Shown piece by piece: positions 34,236-42,422 of a DNA stretch of 64,000 nt. The stretch's first letter is position 1. Each line of letters begins with the position of its first letter. Below the pieces are notes generated by a model. The model worked only from the letters and a program-made list of their open reading frames with translations, was not told where the DNA came from and made no database searches. The position numbers were made by a program, and so were the translations under genes. The DNA is from Falsiroseomonas frigidaquae. Lineage in GTDB: Bacteria > Pseudomonadota > Alphaproteobacteria > Acetobacterales > Acetobacteraceae. The stretch covers positions 868,001 to 932,000 of the forward strand of contig NZ_JAAVTX010000001.1 of assembly GCF_012163145.1 (NCBI RefSeq), read 5' to 3'.

Positions 34236-36039
34236 GCGGGCGCACCACCTGCCAGCCCCCACCGGCCAGGCCGTGCAGCAGCGCCACCCCCACCACCACC
34301 TGCCCGGTCGCCGAGGGCGCGCGTTCCGCCAGCAGCGCGCGCAGCCGCGCCGCCGCCGCCTCCGCCCCGGCCACCGCGGCTCCCGGCAGCAGGATGGACA
34401 GGCGGCGTTCCTCCAGCCGCGATTCCAGCAGCAGGTCCGAGCCGCGGAACGCCTCCGCCATCGCCGCCCGCGTCGCCTCCAGCGCCGCCGCGCCGCGCGG
34501 CCCGGCGGGGATCTCGGCCGAGAGCAGCGCCAGTTCGAAGCCCAGGCGGCGGGCCAGGCCGGTCATCACCGCAATGGCGCGGGACGCTTCCTCGCCGGGC
34601 ACCATCAGCCCGCCACCGGCCGCCGCGCCGGGCTGGCCGCCGACGCCCGAGGCCGCTTCCGCCGCCTCCCGCGCCCGGGCCTCCGCCAGGGCGGCACCGA
34701 TCCAGCCCGCCGCGGCCTCCAGCGCCGCGATGGTGTCGAGGCCGAGATCCTCGAAGCCGATATCCTCGATCTTGACCATGCCGAGCACGAAGCCGTCCCA
34801 GGGCGACAGCACCGGCGCCGCCAGCAGCCCCTCGCCGCCCAGGGCCAGGCGGTCGCTCAGGCGGGTCGCCACCAGCGCGCCGCGGCCCTGGGCGATGGCA
34901 TCGGTCAGCGGGCCGGGCAGGATGGTCTGCGCCCATGACGGGGCATGCGGCGGGTCGGTCTGCTGCGGCCAACCCTCGGCGGCCACCAGATGCAGCGTGC
35001 GGTCCTCGGCCAGCCAGAAGGAACAGGCGGTGCAGCCGGTAGCGGCGCGCAGCAGGCCGGTGGCGCCGCGGATCACGCCTTCGGTGCCGCTGCCCAGGAT
35101 GCGCGCGGCCTCGAACACCGCCGTGGTGGCCTGCAGCCGGGCGCCGAGCCGGGCGTCCAGTTCCAGCGCGCGTTCCGCCAGGCGCTGGTTGGCCTCGGCG
35201 ATCGCGGCGCGGTCCTGCTCGGCGGCGGCAACGGCCGCCTGCGCCGCGCGCAGCCGGCGCAGGTGCCATTCGCTGAAGCCGCCGACCAGCGCCGCCAGCA
35301 GCGGCCAGACCAGCGGCAGTGCCCAGGCACCCAGGTTCCAGAGGTCGGCGGACACCGCGAGGCCCATGCGGAGCAGGCCGGCGACGAGCGCCAGGGCGAC
35401 GCCCGGCACCAGCCCATAGCGGGCGGCGACATACAGCACCGGCAGCATGAAGGGGGAGGCCGGGTAATGCGCGAAGCCATTGCCGCCGGTCAGTACCCGG
35501 TCCAGCACCGCCATCAGCAGCAGGCCGCCGAGCCCTTCGACCAGCGGTCGCAGCGGCACGCGCAGCGGCGGCAGGCTGGTGAAGGGCAGCCCAGGCAGCG
35601 ACGCCGCGACGGAAAGTGCCGCAGGTGGAGGTGTCGCAGCGGGTGGCTTCATCTCGGTCGGCTTCGTATCGGTCGGCTTCGTGTCGGTCGGCTTCGTAGC
35701 GGGTCGGGCGTGGTCAGGCTCGGCAATCGCCCGCAGCCGCGCCGCGGCCGCATCCGCCGGGCGAGCTCGGCGCTGCCAGGGCCAGCGCCAGCCACGGGCG
35801 GGGCGCCTCGGGGGTTGGGCCACGGGGCGAGAGGGCGGAGCCGCTTCCGGCGGCTGCGGCGTGGCGACATGCGAGGCCCAGGGGTCGGACCACGGGTCGG
35901 ACCAGGCCTCGCTGCCCGGCTGCGTCTCCGGGCTGGCATCGGCAGGCGGCGGCGGGGCGAAAGCGGGCCCCGGGCCGTGCTGCGTCGCATCCGGCGGCGA
36001 CGGCGCGGATGCGCGGCGCCCGGCAGAGGCCGTGGGCAT
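34228..36039 (-). CDS. PelD-like c-di-GMP receptor (membrane, GAF, degenerate GGDEF)
   Basis: This 603-aa protein has four close membrane helices (about residues 165-265), then a coiled segment, a GAF domain, and a C-terminal degenerate GGDEF-like domain without the GG(D/E)EF active site. A candidate inhibitory-site RxxD (RGSD, residues 532-535) is kept, the feature by which PelD binds c-di-GMP. The N-terminal 160 residues are an extra Pro-rich tail absent from the 455-aa Pseudomonas PelD, including TKPTD repeats (15-bp DNA units, about 35654-35701). The ATG at 36039 is used; upstream GTG starts exist. Divergent from the repeat-protein gene. Confidence 0.75.
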   Translation of the reverse strand: MPTASAGRRASAPSPPDATQHGPGPAFAPPPPADASPETQPGSEAWSDPWSDPWASHVATPQPPEAAPPSRPVAQPPRRPARGWRWPWQRRARPADAAAARLRAIAEPDHARPATKPTDTKPTDTKPTEMKPPAATPPPAALSVAASLPGLPFTSLPPLRVPLRPLVEGLGGLLLMAVLDRVLTGGNGFAHYPASPFMLPVLYVAARYGLVPGVALALVAGLLRMGLAVSADLWNLGAWALPLVWPLLAALVGGFSEWHLRRLRAAQAAVAAAEQDRAAIAEANQRLAERALELDARLGARLQATTAVFEAARILGSGTEGVIRGATGLLRAATGCTACSFWLAEDRTLHLVAAEGWPQQTDPPHAPSWAQTILPGPLTDAIAQGRGALVATRLSDRLALGGEGLLAAPVLSPWDGFVLGMVKIEDIGFEDLGLDTIAALEAAAGWIGAALAEARAREAAEAASGVGGQPGAAAGGGLMVPGEEASRAIAVMTGLARRLGFELALLSAEIPAGPRGAAALEATRAAMAEAFRGSDLLLESRLEERRLSILLPGAAVAGAEAAAARLRALLAERAPSATGQVVVGVALLHGLAGGGWQVVRPHG

Positions 36040-36148
36040 CCTCAAGCCAGCAATTCCGAAGCCGCCATCGCCCACATCCGCCTGCCCCCGCAGTTCCCCA
36101 AGCAATATCGGCAGCCGTCCCGCCGCGCCAGGGCCGCCTCGCGCCCCA

Positions 36149-36199
36149 CCCACCTGCCGCACGGCCCCACCTGCCGCACGGCCCCACTTGCAGCACGAC
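36149..36199. repeat. Three 17-bp direct repeats in the pelD-like divergent region
   Basis: CCCACCTGCCGCACGGC occurs perfectly at 36149 and 36166, with a third copy at 36183 carrying three changes. They lie back to back midway between two divergent start codons (36039 and 36314). This is the position expected for an activator or repressor array. Confidence 0.75.
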
Positions 36200-36313
36200 G
36201 CCGGCACGCTTCGCCACCGCAGGGGACCCAGCGCCATCCGGATGACCTTAACCCTGCCGGATCACCTCGCCCCTGGCGGATCGGGCAAGGCCCCGCTACC
36301 TGTTGGCGGGACA

Positions 36314-38554
36314 ATGTCCTCCACCGCCCTGCCAGCCCCGCCCGGCCAGCTCTCTGGACAGCCCCCAGGACAGTTCCTCGGCGGGCTGCCTCCGGCGCAG
36401 CGCTTCGGCCTGGCCTTCGGCGCGGCCGTGCTGGCGGCGCTGGCCGCCGCCACGCTGTTGCCGCCCCCCGCCCCGCCGCCGCCGCTGCGTGCTTCGGAAC
36501 CGCTGCGCCCGGCCGAGGACCGCCTGACCGCCACGCTGGAACGCGCCGCCGCCGCCCGGCCGGATGACCCTGCCGCGCTGCGCCGGCTGGCCGACCACCT
36601 GCGCGCCAGCCACCGCCCGGTGCAGCTTGCCGCCGTGCTGGAACGCCTGCACGCGCTGACCGGCGAGCCCGCCACATTGCGGGAGGCGATGCAGCTTCGC
36701 GATGAGCTGGGCGATGCCGCCGCCGCCCGCGCCGGCCTGGAGCGCCTTTCCGCCATCGGCGCGACGATGCAGGCGGAGGCGCTGCGCCTGGCGGCGCTGC
36801 GGATGGAGGCGGGCGATGCCGCCGGCGCCTTCGCCGGGCTGCTCGCCGCGGTGGGCCGCAGCCCGACCCCGGAGCTCGCGCTGCGCGCCATGCAGGCGGC
36901 AGCCCGGCTGCCCGACCCGGCGATGGCGATGCGACCGCTCGGTGCGCTGCTGGTCCAGGTGGCGCCGGATCTGATGGAGGCGCTGCGCCGCGTGCTGATG
37001 GGCGATGGCCGCCCCGATCTGGCGCTGTTCCTGCTGGAGGGCCTGCCGGCCGAGGACCAGGCCGCCCCCCGCGCCGCCCTGGCGCTGGCGGAGGCCGAGG
37101 CACGCGCCGGCTGGGCGGGCGGTGCGCTGGCCCGCCTCATGGCGCTGCGCGCGACGGAAGGCCTGCCGCCCGGCGGCGGCGCGCTGCTGATCGATCTCGC
37201 CTTGCGCGAAGGCCAGGTCGAGGAAGCCTTCGCCGTGGCCGCCCTGCTGCCACCGGATGCCTGGCCGCCCGAACTGCCGATGCGGCTGCACGAGGCCGCC
37301 CGCGCGTCGCGCGACCCGGCGCTGTTCCGCCGCATCGACCCGGCCCGCCTGGCGGCCCGCCCGGATGCCGCAGCGGTGGTGGCGCTGGCGCGTGGCGACC
37401 GCGCGGCGGCGCGGCGCTACGCCCAGCAGGCGGTGGAGCAGCCGCCGGCCTCCGTGGAAGGCGCGCGCGGGGTTGCCGCGGTGCTGCGCGAACTGGGCCT
37501 CGACCAGGCCGCGCATGACCGGCTGCGGCGGGAGGTGCAGGCACCCGAACCCGCGCCGCTGGCGGTCCGCCTGTTCGCCGAGCTCGCCGCCCTGCCCGGC
37601 CGCCGCGCCGCCGCCCTGCCGCTGCTGGAGCGGCTGCGCGCCTCCGGCCCGATCGCCGGCGAGGCCTGGCTGCGCCTGGCGCTGGCCGAGGACCGGTTGG
37701 CCGATGTGACGCGCTTCCTGACCGGCGGCGGCACCGCCTCCGCCGCCGCGCTGGCCGAAACGCTGACCCTGGCGGCGCAGCGCCGCGCCGCGCCGCTGGC
37801 GGATGCCGCCGCGGCCGCGCTGCGCGCCCTGCCCGGACTGCCGGAGGGCTGGACGGCGGAGGAGGTGGCGGTGACCGCCTCCCTCGCCCGGCCGCTCGGT
37901 GCCGCGGGGCTGACCGGCGCGCTGAACCTGCTGGGCTGGACCGGGGAGGTTGCGGCCGGCGACCGCGTGGTGCGGCTGCTGGCGGCGGCGCCGGAGGTGG
38001 CGGGCGCCGCCGCCTTCCTCGGCGCCGCGCAGCACCCCGCCGTGCCACGCCTGCTGCGCGGGGCGGAGGCGCCGGGCGAGGCCGGCACGGCCCGGCTGGC
38101 GCTGGTTTCCGTGCTGGCGCCCGCCGCCGCGGCGCCGCTGCTGGAACGGCGGGCGGAGACCGAGCCGGCCCGCTTCGGCCCGGCCCTGGTGCTCGCCCGG
38201 CTGCGTGGCGAGGGTGCGGCGGAAGGTGAAGCGGCGCTGCGCGACCTGCTGCCGCGGCTGGACCGGGCGCAGCGCGAGCAGGCGCTGTTCCTGGTGCTCG
38301 CCGCGGCGCCGCAGGATTCGCAGGCCGCGCTGCGACGGCTGGCGGAGGCGACGCTGGGTGCCGGCTGGCAGGCCCGCTACGAGGCGGCGCTGACCCGCCA
38401 GGGCCGCCGCGCCGAATTGCTCGCCGCGCTGCGCACCCGCGCGGCGCTCGCCGATGCGGCGGAGCGGCAGGAGATCGCCGCGCGGATGATCGAGTTGGGC
38501 GACCCGGACGGTGCCGGCGCGGTGCTGCGGGGCGATGTGGAGGAATTGCGGTGA
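36314..38554 (+). CDS. Membrane-anchored helical-repeat (TPR-like) protein
   Basis: This 746-aa protein has a short cytoplasmic tail, one membrane helix (about residues 31-49), a Pro-rich linker, then about 680 residues of Ala/Leu/Arg helical hairpins resembling TPR repeats. PelB has a similar membrane-anchored TPR part but also an outer-membrane barrel, which is missing here. Start at 36314, with GGCGGG just upstream; 36242 is possible. It is divergent from the PelD-like gene across the 17-bp repeats. A scaffold role is inferred. Confidence 0.65.
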   Translation: MSSTALPAPPGQLSGQPPGQFLGGLPPAQRFGLAFGAAVLAALAAATLLPPPAPPPPLRASEPLRPAEDRLTATLERAAAARPDDPAALRRLADHLRASHRPVQLAAVLERLHALTGEPATLREAMQLRDELGDAAAARAGLERLSAIGATMQAEALRLAALRMEAGDAAGAFAGLLAAVGRSPTPELALRAMQAAARLPDPAMAMRPLGALLVQVAPDLMEALRRVLMGDGRPDLALFLLEGLPAEDQAAPRAALALAEAEARAGWAGGALARLMALRATEGLPPGGGALLIDLALREGQVEEAFAVAALLPPDAWPPELPMRLHEAARASRDPALFRRIDPARLAARPDAAAVVALARGDRAAARRYAQQAVEQPPASVEGARGVAAVLRELGLDQAAHDRLRREVQAPEPAPLAVRLFAELAALPGRRAAALPLLERLRASGPIAGEAWLRLALAEDRLADVTRFLTGGGTASAAALAETLTLAAQRRAAPLADAAAAALRALPGLPEGWTAEEVAVTASLARPLGAAGLTGALNLLGWTGEVAAGDRVVRLLAAAPEVAGAAAFLGAAQHPAVPRLLRGAEAPGEAGTARLALVSVLAPAAAAPLLERRAETEPARFGPALVLARLRGEGAAEGEAALRDLLPRLDRAQREQALFLVLAAAPQDSQAALRRLAEATLGAGWQARYEAALTRQGRRAELLAALRTRAALADAAERQEIAARMIELGDPDGAGAVLRGDVEELR

Positions 38555-39243
38555 CGCTGCGGATGTACGATTTGGCCGGTGCCGACCCGGCGCGGCGCTT
38601 CAGCCCCTATTGCTGGCGCACGAAGATGGCGCTGGCGATGAAGGGGCTGCCGGTGGAAACCATCGCCTGGCGCTTCACGGAAAAGCAGGTGCTGGGCGCG
38701 CTCGGCTGCGACAAGGTGCCGGTGCTGGTCGATGGCGACCGCGTGGTGACCGATAGCTGGGCGATCGCCGAATATCTGGAGGAAACCTACCCCGACCGCC
38801 CCAGCCTGTTCGGCGGCCCCGGCGGGCATGCGCTGGCCCGCTTCATCAATGCCTGGACCGATGCGGTGCTGCATGCCGGGCTGGTGCGGATGGTGGTGGC
38901 CGACATCGCCAAGGTGCTCGCCCCCGAGGATGCCGGCTACTTCCGGCAGAGCCGGGAGGCCCGCTTCGGCATGCCGCTGGAGGCCGTGCAGGCGGACCGG
39001 GAGGCGAAGCTGGAGGGCTTCCGCCAGAGCCTGCACCCGCTGCGGATGGTGCTGCGGACGCAGCCCTTCCTGGGTGGCGCGGCACCGCTGTATGCGGACG
39101 CCATCGTCTTCGGCGGCTTCCAATGGGCGCGCTGCGTCAGCCCCTTCCGGCTGCTGGCGGCGGACGACCAGGTGGAGGCCTGGCGGCAGCGGATGCTGGA
39201 CCTGCATGGCGGCCTGGCCCGCGCCGCGATCGGCTTCGACTGA
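38551..39243 (+). CDS. Glutathione S-transferase family protein
   Basis: This 230-aa protein has a thioredoxin-like N-domain with 'FSPYCWRTKMALAMKGL' (active Ser/Cys region), 'VPVLVDG' cis-Pro loop and 'TDSWAIAEYLEETYP' GSH-binding segment, then an all-helical domain. It looks closest to the LigE/ beta-etherase-type branch. It starts with GTG overlapping the stop of the repeat protein (GTGA). Substrate unknown. Confidence 0.88.
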   Translation: MTLRMYDLAGADPARRFSPYCWRTKMALAMKGLPVETIAWRFTEKQVLGALGCDKVPVLVDGDRVVTDSWAIAEYLEETYPDRPSLFGGPGGHALARFINAWTDAVLHAGLVRMVVADIAKVLAPEDAGYFRQSREARFGMPLEAVQADREAKLEGFRQSLHPLRMVLRTQPFLGGAAPLYADAIVFGGFQWARCVSPFRLLAADDQVEAWRQRMLDLHGGLARAAIGFD

Positions 39244-39341
39244 GGCGCGATCCCGCTGGCAAGTGCCGCCGCGCTGTGGCCTGATGCCGCACCCGCCATT
39301 CCGGCCGAGAGCGGCATGGCGGCGGCGGAGACGATCAGTCC

Positions 39342-39893
39342 ATGCTGAACAAGACGATGCTGGCGGGCGCGGCCGCGCTCGCCCTTCTTGCGGTCGGAAT
39401 TCCGGCCGGTGCGCAGCCCCGCGCGCCCTACACCACCGGCCCGCACAACATCACCCTGCCGAGCGACTGGGAGCAGCGCTTCATCCGCTACGCCACGGTG
39501 GACAAGGCGGACCGCAAGATCATCCGGCACCTGTACGTCAACCCGGAAGCCTTCGCCGCCGCCCGCGCCGGCCAGCCCCTGCCCCATGGCAGCCTGATCA
39601 TCATGGCCGATACGCGCGCGCGGCTGGATGCGGCGGGCAACCCGCTGCTGGACCAGCAGGGCCGCTTCATCGCCGCGCCCGGCTGGATCGCGCTGGCGGC
39701 GCAGGAGAAGCAGCCGGGCTGGGGCGAGGGCTATCCGCCGGAGCTGCGCAATGGCGAATGGGAATACGCCGCCTTCACCGGCACCGGTGAACGGCGCAAC
39801 GTGTCGTTGAACGGCTGCTTCACCTGTCACATCAACACCCGGGCGCAGCAGGATTTCGCCTTCAACTTCTGGGACTACGTACAGACCCGATGA
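39342..39893 (+). CDS. Cytochrome P460-like c-type heme protein
   Basis: This 183-aa periplasmic protein has a signal peptide (about residues 1-24, ending AGAQ), a P460-type domain with 'LPSDWEQRFIRYATVDKAD' split at the N-terminal strand, and a single c-heme motif CFTCH near residue 160. Cytochrome P460 proteins oxidise hydroxylamine or bind NO, but many homologs have no known role. The stop overlaps the next start (ATGA). Confidence 0.85.
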   Translation: MLNKTMLAGAAALALLAVGIPAGAQPRAPYTTGPHNITLPSDWEQRFIRYATVDKADRKIIRHLYVNPEAFAAARAGQPLPHGSLIIMADTRARLDAAGNPLLDQQGRFIAAPGWIALAAQEKQPGWGEGYPPELRNGEWEYAAFTGTGERRNVSLNGCFTCHINTRAQQDFAFNFWDYVQTR

Positions 39894-40546
39894 CCTTCTC
39901 GCTGATCGGCCGGTGCGCGCGCACCGGCCAGTTCGGGGCCGCGGCCACCACCTCCTCCCTCGCCGTGGGCGCACGGGTCCATGCCGTGGCGCCCGGAATC
40001 GGCGCAGTGCTGACGCAGCATCGCACCGACCCGCGGCTCGGCCCGCGCGGCATAGGGCTGCTGCGCTCCGGCTGCTCGGCCTCCGAGACGGTGGCCGCCC
40101 TGGTTGCCTCCACCCCGGATCATGGCTGGCGGCAATTGGCGGCGATCGATGCGGCGGGGCGGACGGCGCATTTCCACGGCGCGCGGGTGAAGCCCGAACA
40201 TGGCGCGGCGCATGGCACGGATGTGGTGGCGATCGGCAACATCCTCTCCAGCGCCCAGGTGCCGGATGCGATGGTGAAGGGCTTCCTGGCGAATCCGGAG
40301 CTGCCGCTGGCCGAGCGCCTGGTGCGCGGGCTGGAGGCCGGGGAGGCCGCCGGCGGCGAGCATGGCGATGTGCGCTCCGCCAGCCTGCTGGTGTTCGGCG
40401 CGCATGATTTCGCGCTGGTCGATCTGCGCGCCGATGGCCATGCCCGGCCGATCCCGGCGCTGCGCGCGCTGTGGGAGGAATACGCGCCGCTGGTCGATGC
40501 CTATGTGGTGCGCGTGCTGAACCCCGACGACGCCATCGCTCTCTGA
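39890..40546 (+). CDS. DUF1028 domain protein
   Basis: This 218-aa protein has the DUF1028 beginning 'TFSLIGRCARTGQFGAAATT' and the 'GIGAVLTQ', 'GIGLLRSG' and 'GNILSS' segments; the family shares an Ntn-hydrolase-like layout. Function is not established. It often neighbours amidohydrolases, as here, where the M20 gene starts 25 bp later. Coupled to the P460 gene. Confidence 0.9.
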   Translation: MTFSLIGRCARTGQFGAAATTSSLAVGARVHAVAPGIGAVLTQHRTDPRLGPRGIGLLRSGCSASETVAALVASTPDHGWRQLAAIDAAGRTAHFHGARVKPEHGAAHGTDVVAIGNILSSAQVPDAMVKGFLANPELPLAERLVRGLEAGEAAGGEHGDVRSASLLVFGAHDFALVDLRADGHARPIPALRALWEEYAPLVDAYVVRVLNPDDAIAL

Positions 40547-40571
40547 ACTCCTGCTGGAAGGTCTCGAAAGA

Positions 40572-41747
40572 ATGCCGATCAACAACCGGATCGCCGCGAT
40601 GCAGCCCGAGATGGAGGTGTGGCGCCGCGACCTGCACATGCATCCGGAGCTGCGCTTCCAGGAACACCGCACCGCCGCCCAGGTGGCGAAGCTGCTGGCT
40701 GGTTGGGGCATTGAGGTGCACACCAATATCGCCACCACCGGCGTGGTCGGCGTGCTGCGTGGCAATGGCGGTGGCAGCCGTAGCATCGGCCTGCGCGCGG
40801 ACATGGACGCGCTGCCGATGACGGAGGCCACCGGCCTGCCCCATGCGTCGCAGACCCCCGGGGTGATGCATGCCTGCGGCCATGACGGCCACACCACCAT
40901 GCTGCTCGGCGCCGCCAAGTACCTGGCGGAGACGCGCAACTTCGACGGCACCGTGCATTTCATCTTCCAGCCCGCCGAGGAAGGCGGCGCCGGGGCCAAG
41001 GTGATGATGGAGGAGGGCCTGTTCACGCGCTTCCCCTGCGACAGCGTCTACGGCATGCACAACGACCCGTCCCTGCCGATCGGCGAGGCGGATATCCGCG
41101 ACGACGTGATGATGGCCGCCGCCGATGGCTTCACCATCACGGTGCGCGGCAAGGGCGGCCACGCGGCGCGGCCGCATGGCGGCATCGACCCCGTCGTGGT
41201 CGGCGCGCAGATCGTCATGGCGCTGCAGACCATCGTGGCGCGGCGCGTGGATCCGCTGGAATCGGCGGTGATCTCCACCACGCAGTTCCATGCCGGCACC
41301 GCCAGCAACGTGATCCCCGACGAGGCGATGCTGAACGGCACGGTGCGCACGCTGAACCCCGCCGTGCGGGACCTGGTCGAGGCGACCATGCGCCGCGTGG
41401 TGGAGGCGACGGCGGCAGCCCATGACGCGGTGGCGGAAATCACCTACCAGCGCGGCTACCCGCCCACCGTCAATCATGCGGAGAATGCCAGGCTCGCCGC
41501 GCGGATCTGCGCCGGCATACTGGGCGAGGGCAAGGTCCGCCGCGACATGCCGCCGGTGATGGGCGCGGAGGATTTCTCCTACATGCTGCTGGAGAAGCCG
41601 GGCGCCTATATCAAGCTCGGCCAGGGCGCCGGCGCCAAGGGCAGCGCGCCGGTGCATACGGTGCAGTACGACTTCAACGACGACCTGCTGCCGATCGGCG
41701 CCAGCTTCTTCGCCGGCATCGTGGAGCAGGAGCTGAAGCGAGGGTAG
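40572..41747 (+). CDS. M20-family amidohydrolase (hippurate hydrolase-like)
   Basis: This 391-aa zinc/manganese-dependent hydrolase cleaves N-acyl amino acids. Metal-site motifs are 'ADMDALPM', 'HACGHDGHTTMLLGAA' and 'PAEEGGAGAK'; the dimerisation domain follows, with 'GGHAARPHGGIDP'. Length matches the family. It lies in a three-gene unit with the P460-like and DUF1028 genes. The acyl and amino-acid parts of the substrate are unknown. Confidence 0.92.
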   Translation: MPINNRIAAMQPEMEVWRRDLHMHPELRFQEHRTAAQVAKLLAGWGIEVHTNIATTGVVGVLRGNGGGSRSIGLRADMDALPMTEATGLPHASQTPGVMHACGHDGHTTMLLGAAKYLAETRNFDGTVHFIFQPAEEGGAGAKVMMEEGLFTRFPCDSVYGMHNDPSLPIGEADIRDDVMMAAADGFTITVRGKGGHAARPHGGIDPVVVGAQIVMALQTIVARRVDPLESAVISTTQFHAGTASNVIPDEAMLNGTVRTLNPAVRDLVEATMRRVVEATAAAHDAVAEITYQRGYPPTVNHAENARLAARICAGILGEGKVRRDMPPVMGAEDFSYMLLEKPGAYIKLGQGAGAKGSAPVHTVQYDFNDDLLPIGASFFAGIVEQELKRG

Positions 41748-41784
41748 GACGGCGACAGCCCCCCACCCCCGACCAGCCTCCGGT

Positions 41785-41818
41785 GTTGCGGCAGCGCCGC
41801 AACCCCCGCCGGCGGGGG
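41785..41818. terminator. Double hairpin between M20 and moaB genes
   Basis: GTTGCGGC-AGC-GCCGCAAC (41785-41803) is followed by a perfect 16-bp GC palindrome (41803-41818). They lie between convergent stops at 41747 and 41834, so they probably terminate transcription from both sides. No T-tract. Confidence 0.6.
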
Positions 41819-41833
41819 AGGGAGAGGCGGGCC

Positions 41834-42373
41834 TTACGCGGCGCGCAGGTGTTCCTGCAGGCGCGGCATCAGCTCCACCAGGTTGCAGGGGCGGAAGCGG
41901 GCATCAAGCTGGTGCACCAGGATGTCGTCCCAGGCATCCTTGCAGGCGCCGGTGCTACCCGGCAGCGCGAACAGGTAGGTGCCGCCCGCCACCCCGCCGA
42001 TGGCGCGGGACTGGATGGTGGAGGTGCCGATCTTCGCATAGCTCAGCATGCGGAACAGCTCGCCGAAGCCGGTGATCTCCTTCTCCAGCACCCGGGCGAA
42101 GGCCTCCGGCGTCACGTCCCGGCCGGTGATGCCGGTGCCGCCGGTGGTGATGACGCAATCCACCTGCGGATCGGCGATCCAGGCGCGGAGCTGCGCCTCG
42201 ATCAGCGCGGCCTCGTCGCGCAGGATCTCCCGCGCCGCCAGCTCATGCCCCGCCGCCGCGATGCGTCCCACCAGGGTATCGCCCGACCGGTCCGAGGCCA
42301 GGTCGCGGGTGTCGGAGACGGTGAGCACCGCGATCCGCACCGGGACAAACTTTCTCGACTCATCGATCGGCAT
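41834..42373 (-). CDS. moaB: Molybdenum cofactor biosynthesis protein B
   Basis: This 179-aa MogA/MoaB-family protein acts in adenylation of molybdopterin before molybdenum insertion. '[16 protein letters not shown]' and the '[15 protein letters not shown]' loop are the family motifs. Usual length. It is relevant to the molybdenum hydroxylase at 60569-64000, though not linked in an operon. Confidence 0.94.
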   Translation of the reverse strand: MPIDESRKFVPVRIAVLTVSDTRDLASDRSGDTLVGRIAAAGHELAAREILRDEAALIEAQLRAWIADPQVDCVITTGGTGITGRDVTPEAFARVLEKEITGFGELFRMLSYAKIGTSTIQSRAIGGVAGGTYLFALPGSTGACKDAWDDILVHQLDARFRPCNLVELMPRLQEHLRAA

Positions 42374-42422
42374 GGGCCGCGTCTTTCTGCTGCAACGGTG
42401 CAGAGATAGGCGCGGCAGAGCC

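Noticed and set aside
38937-41657. Long minus-strand open frame opposite GST, P460, DUF1028 and M20 genes
   Set aside because: Same antisense artefact; the plus-strand genes carry recognisable motifs and coupled starts.
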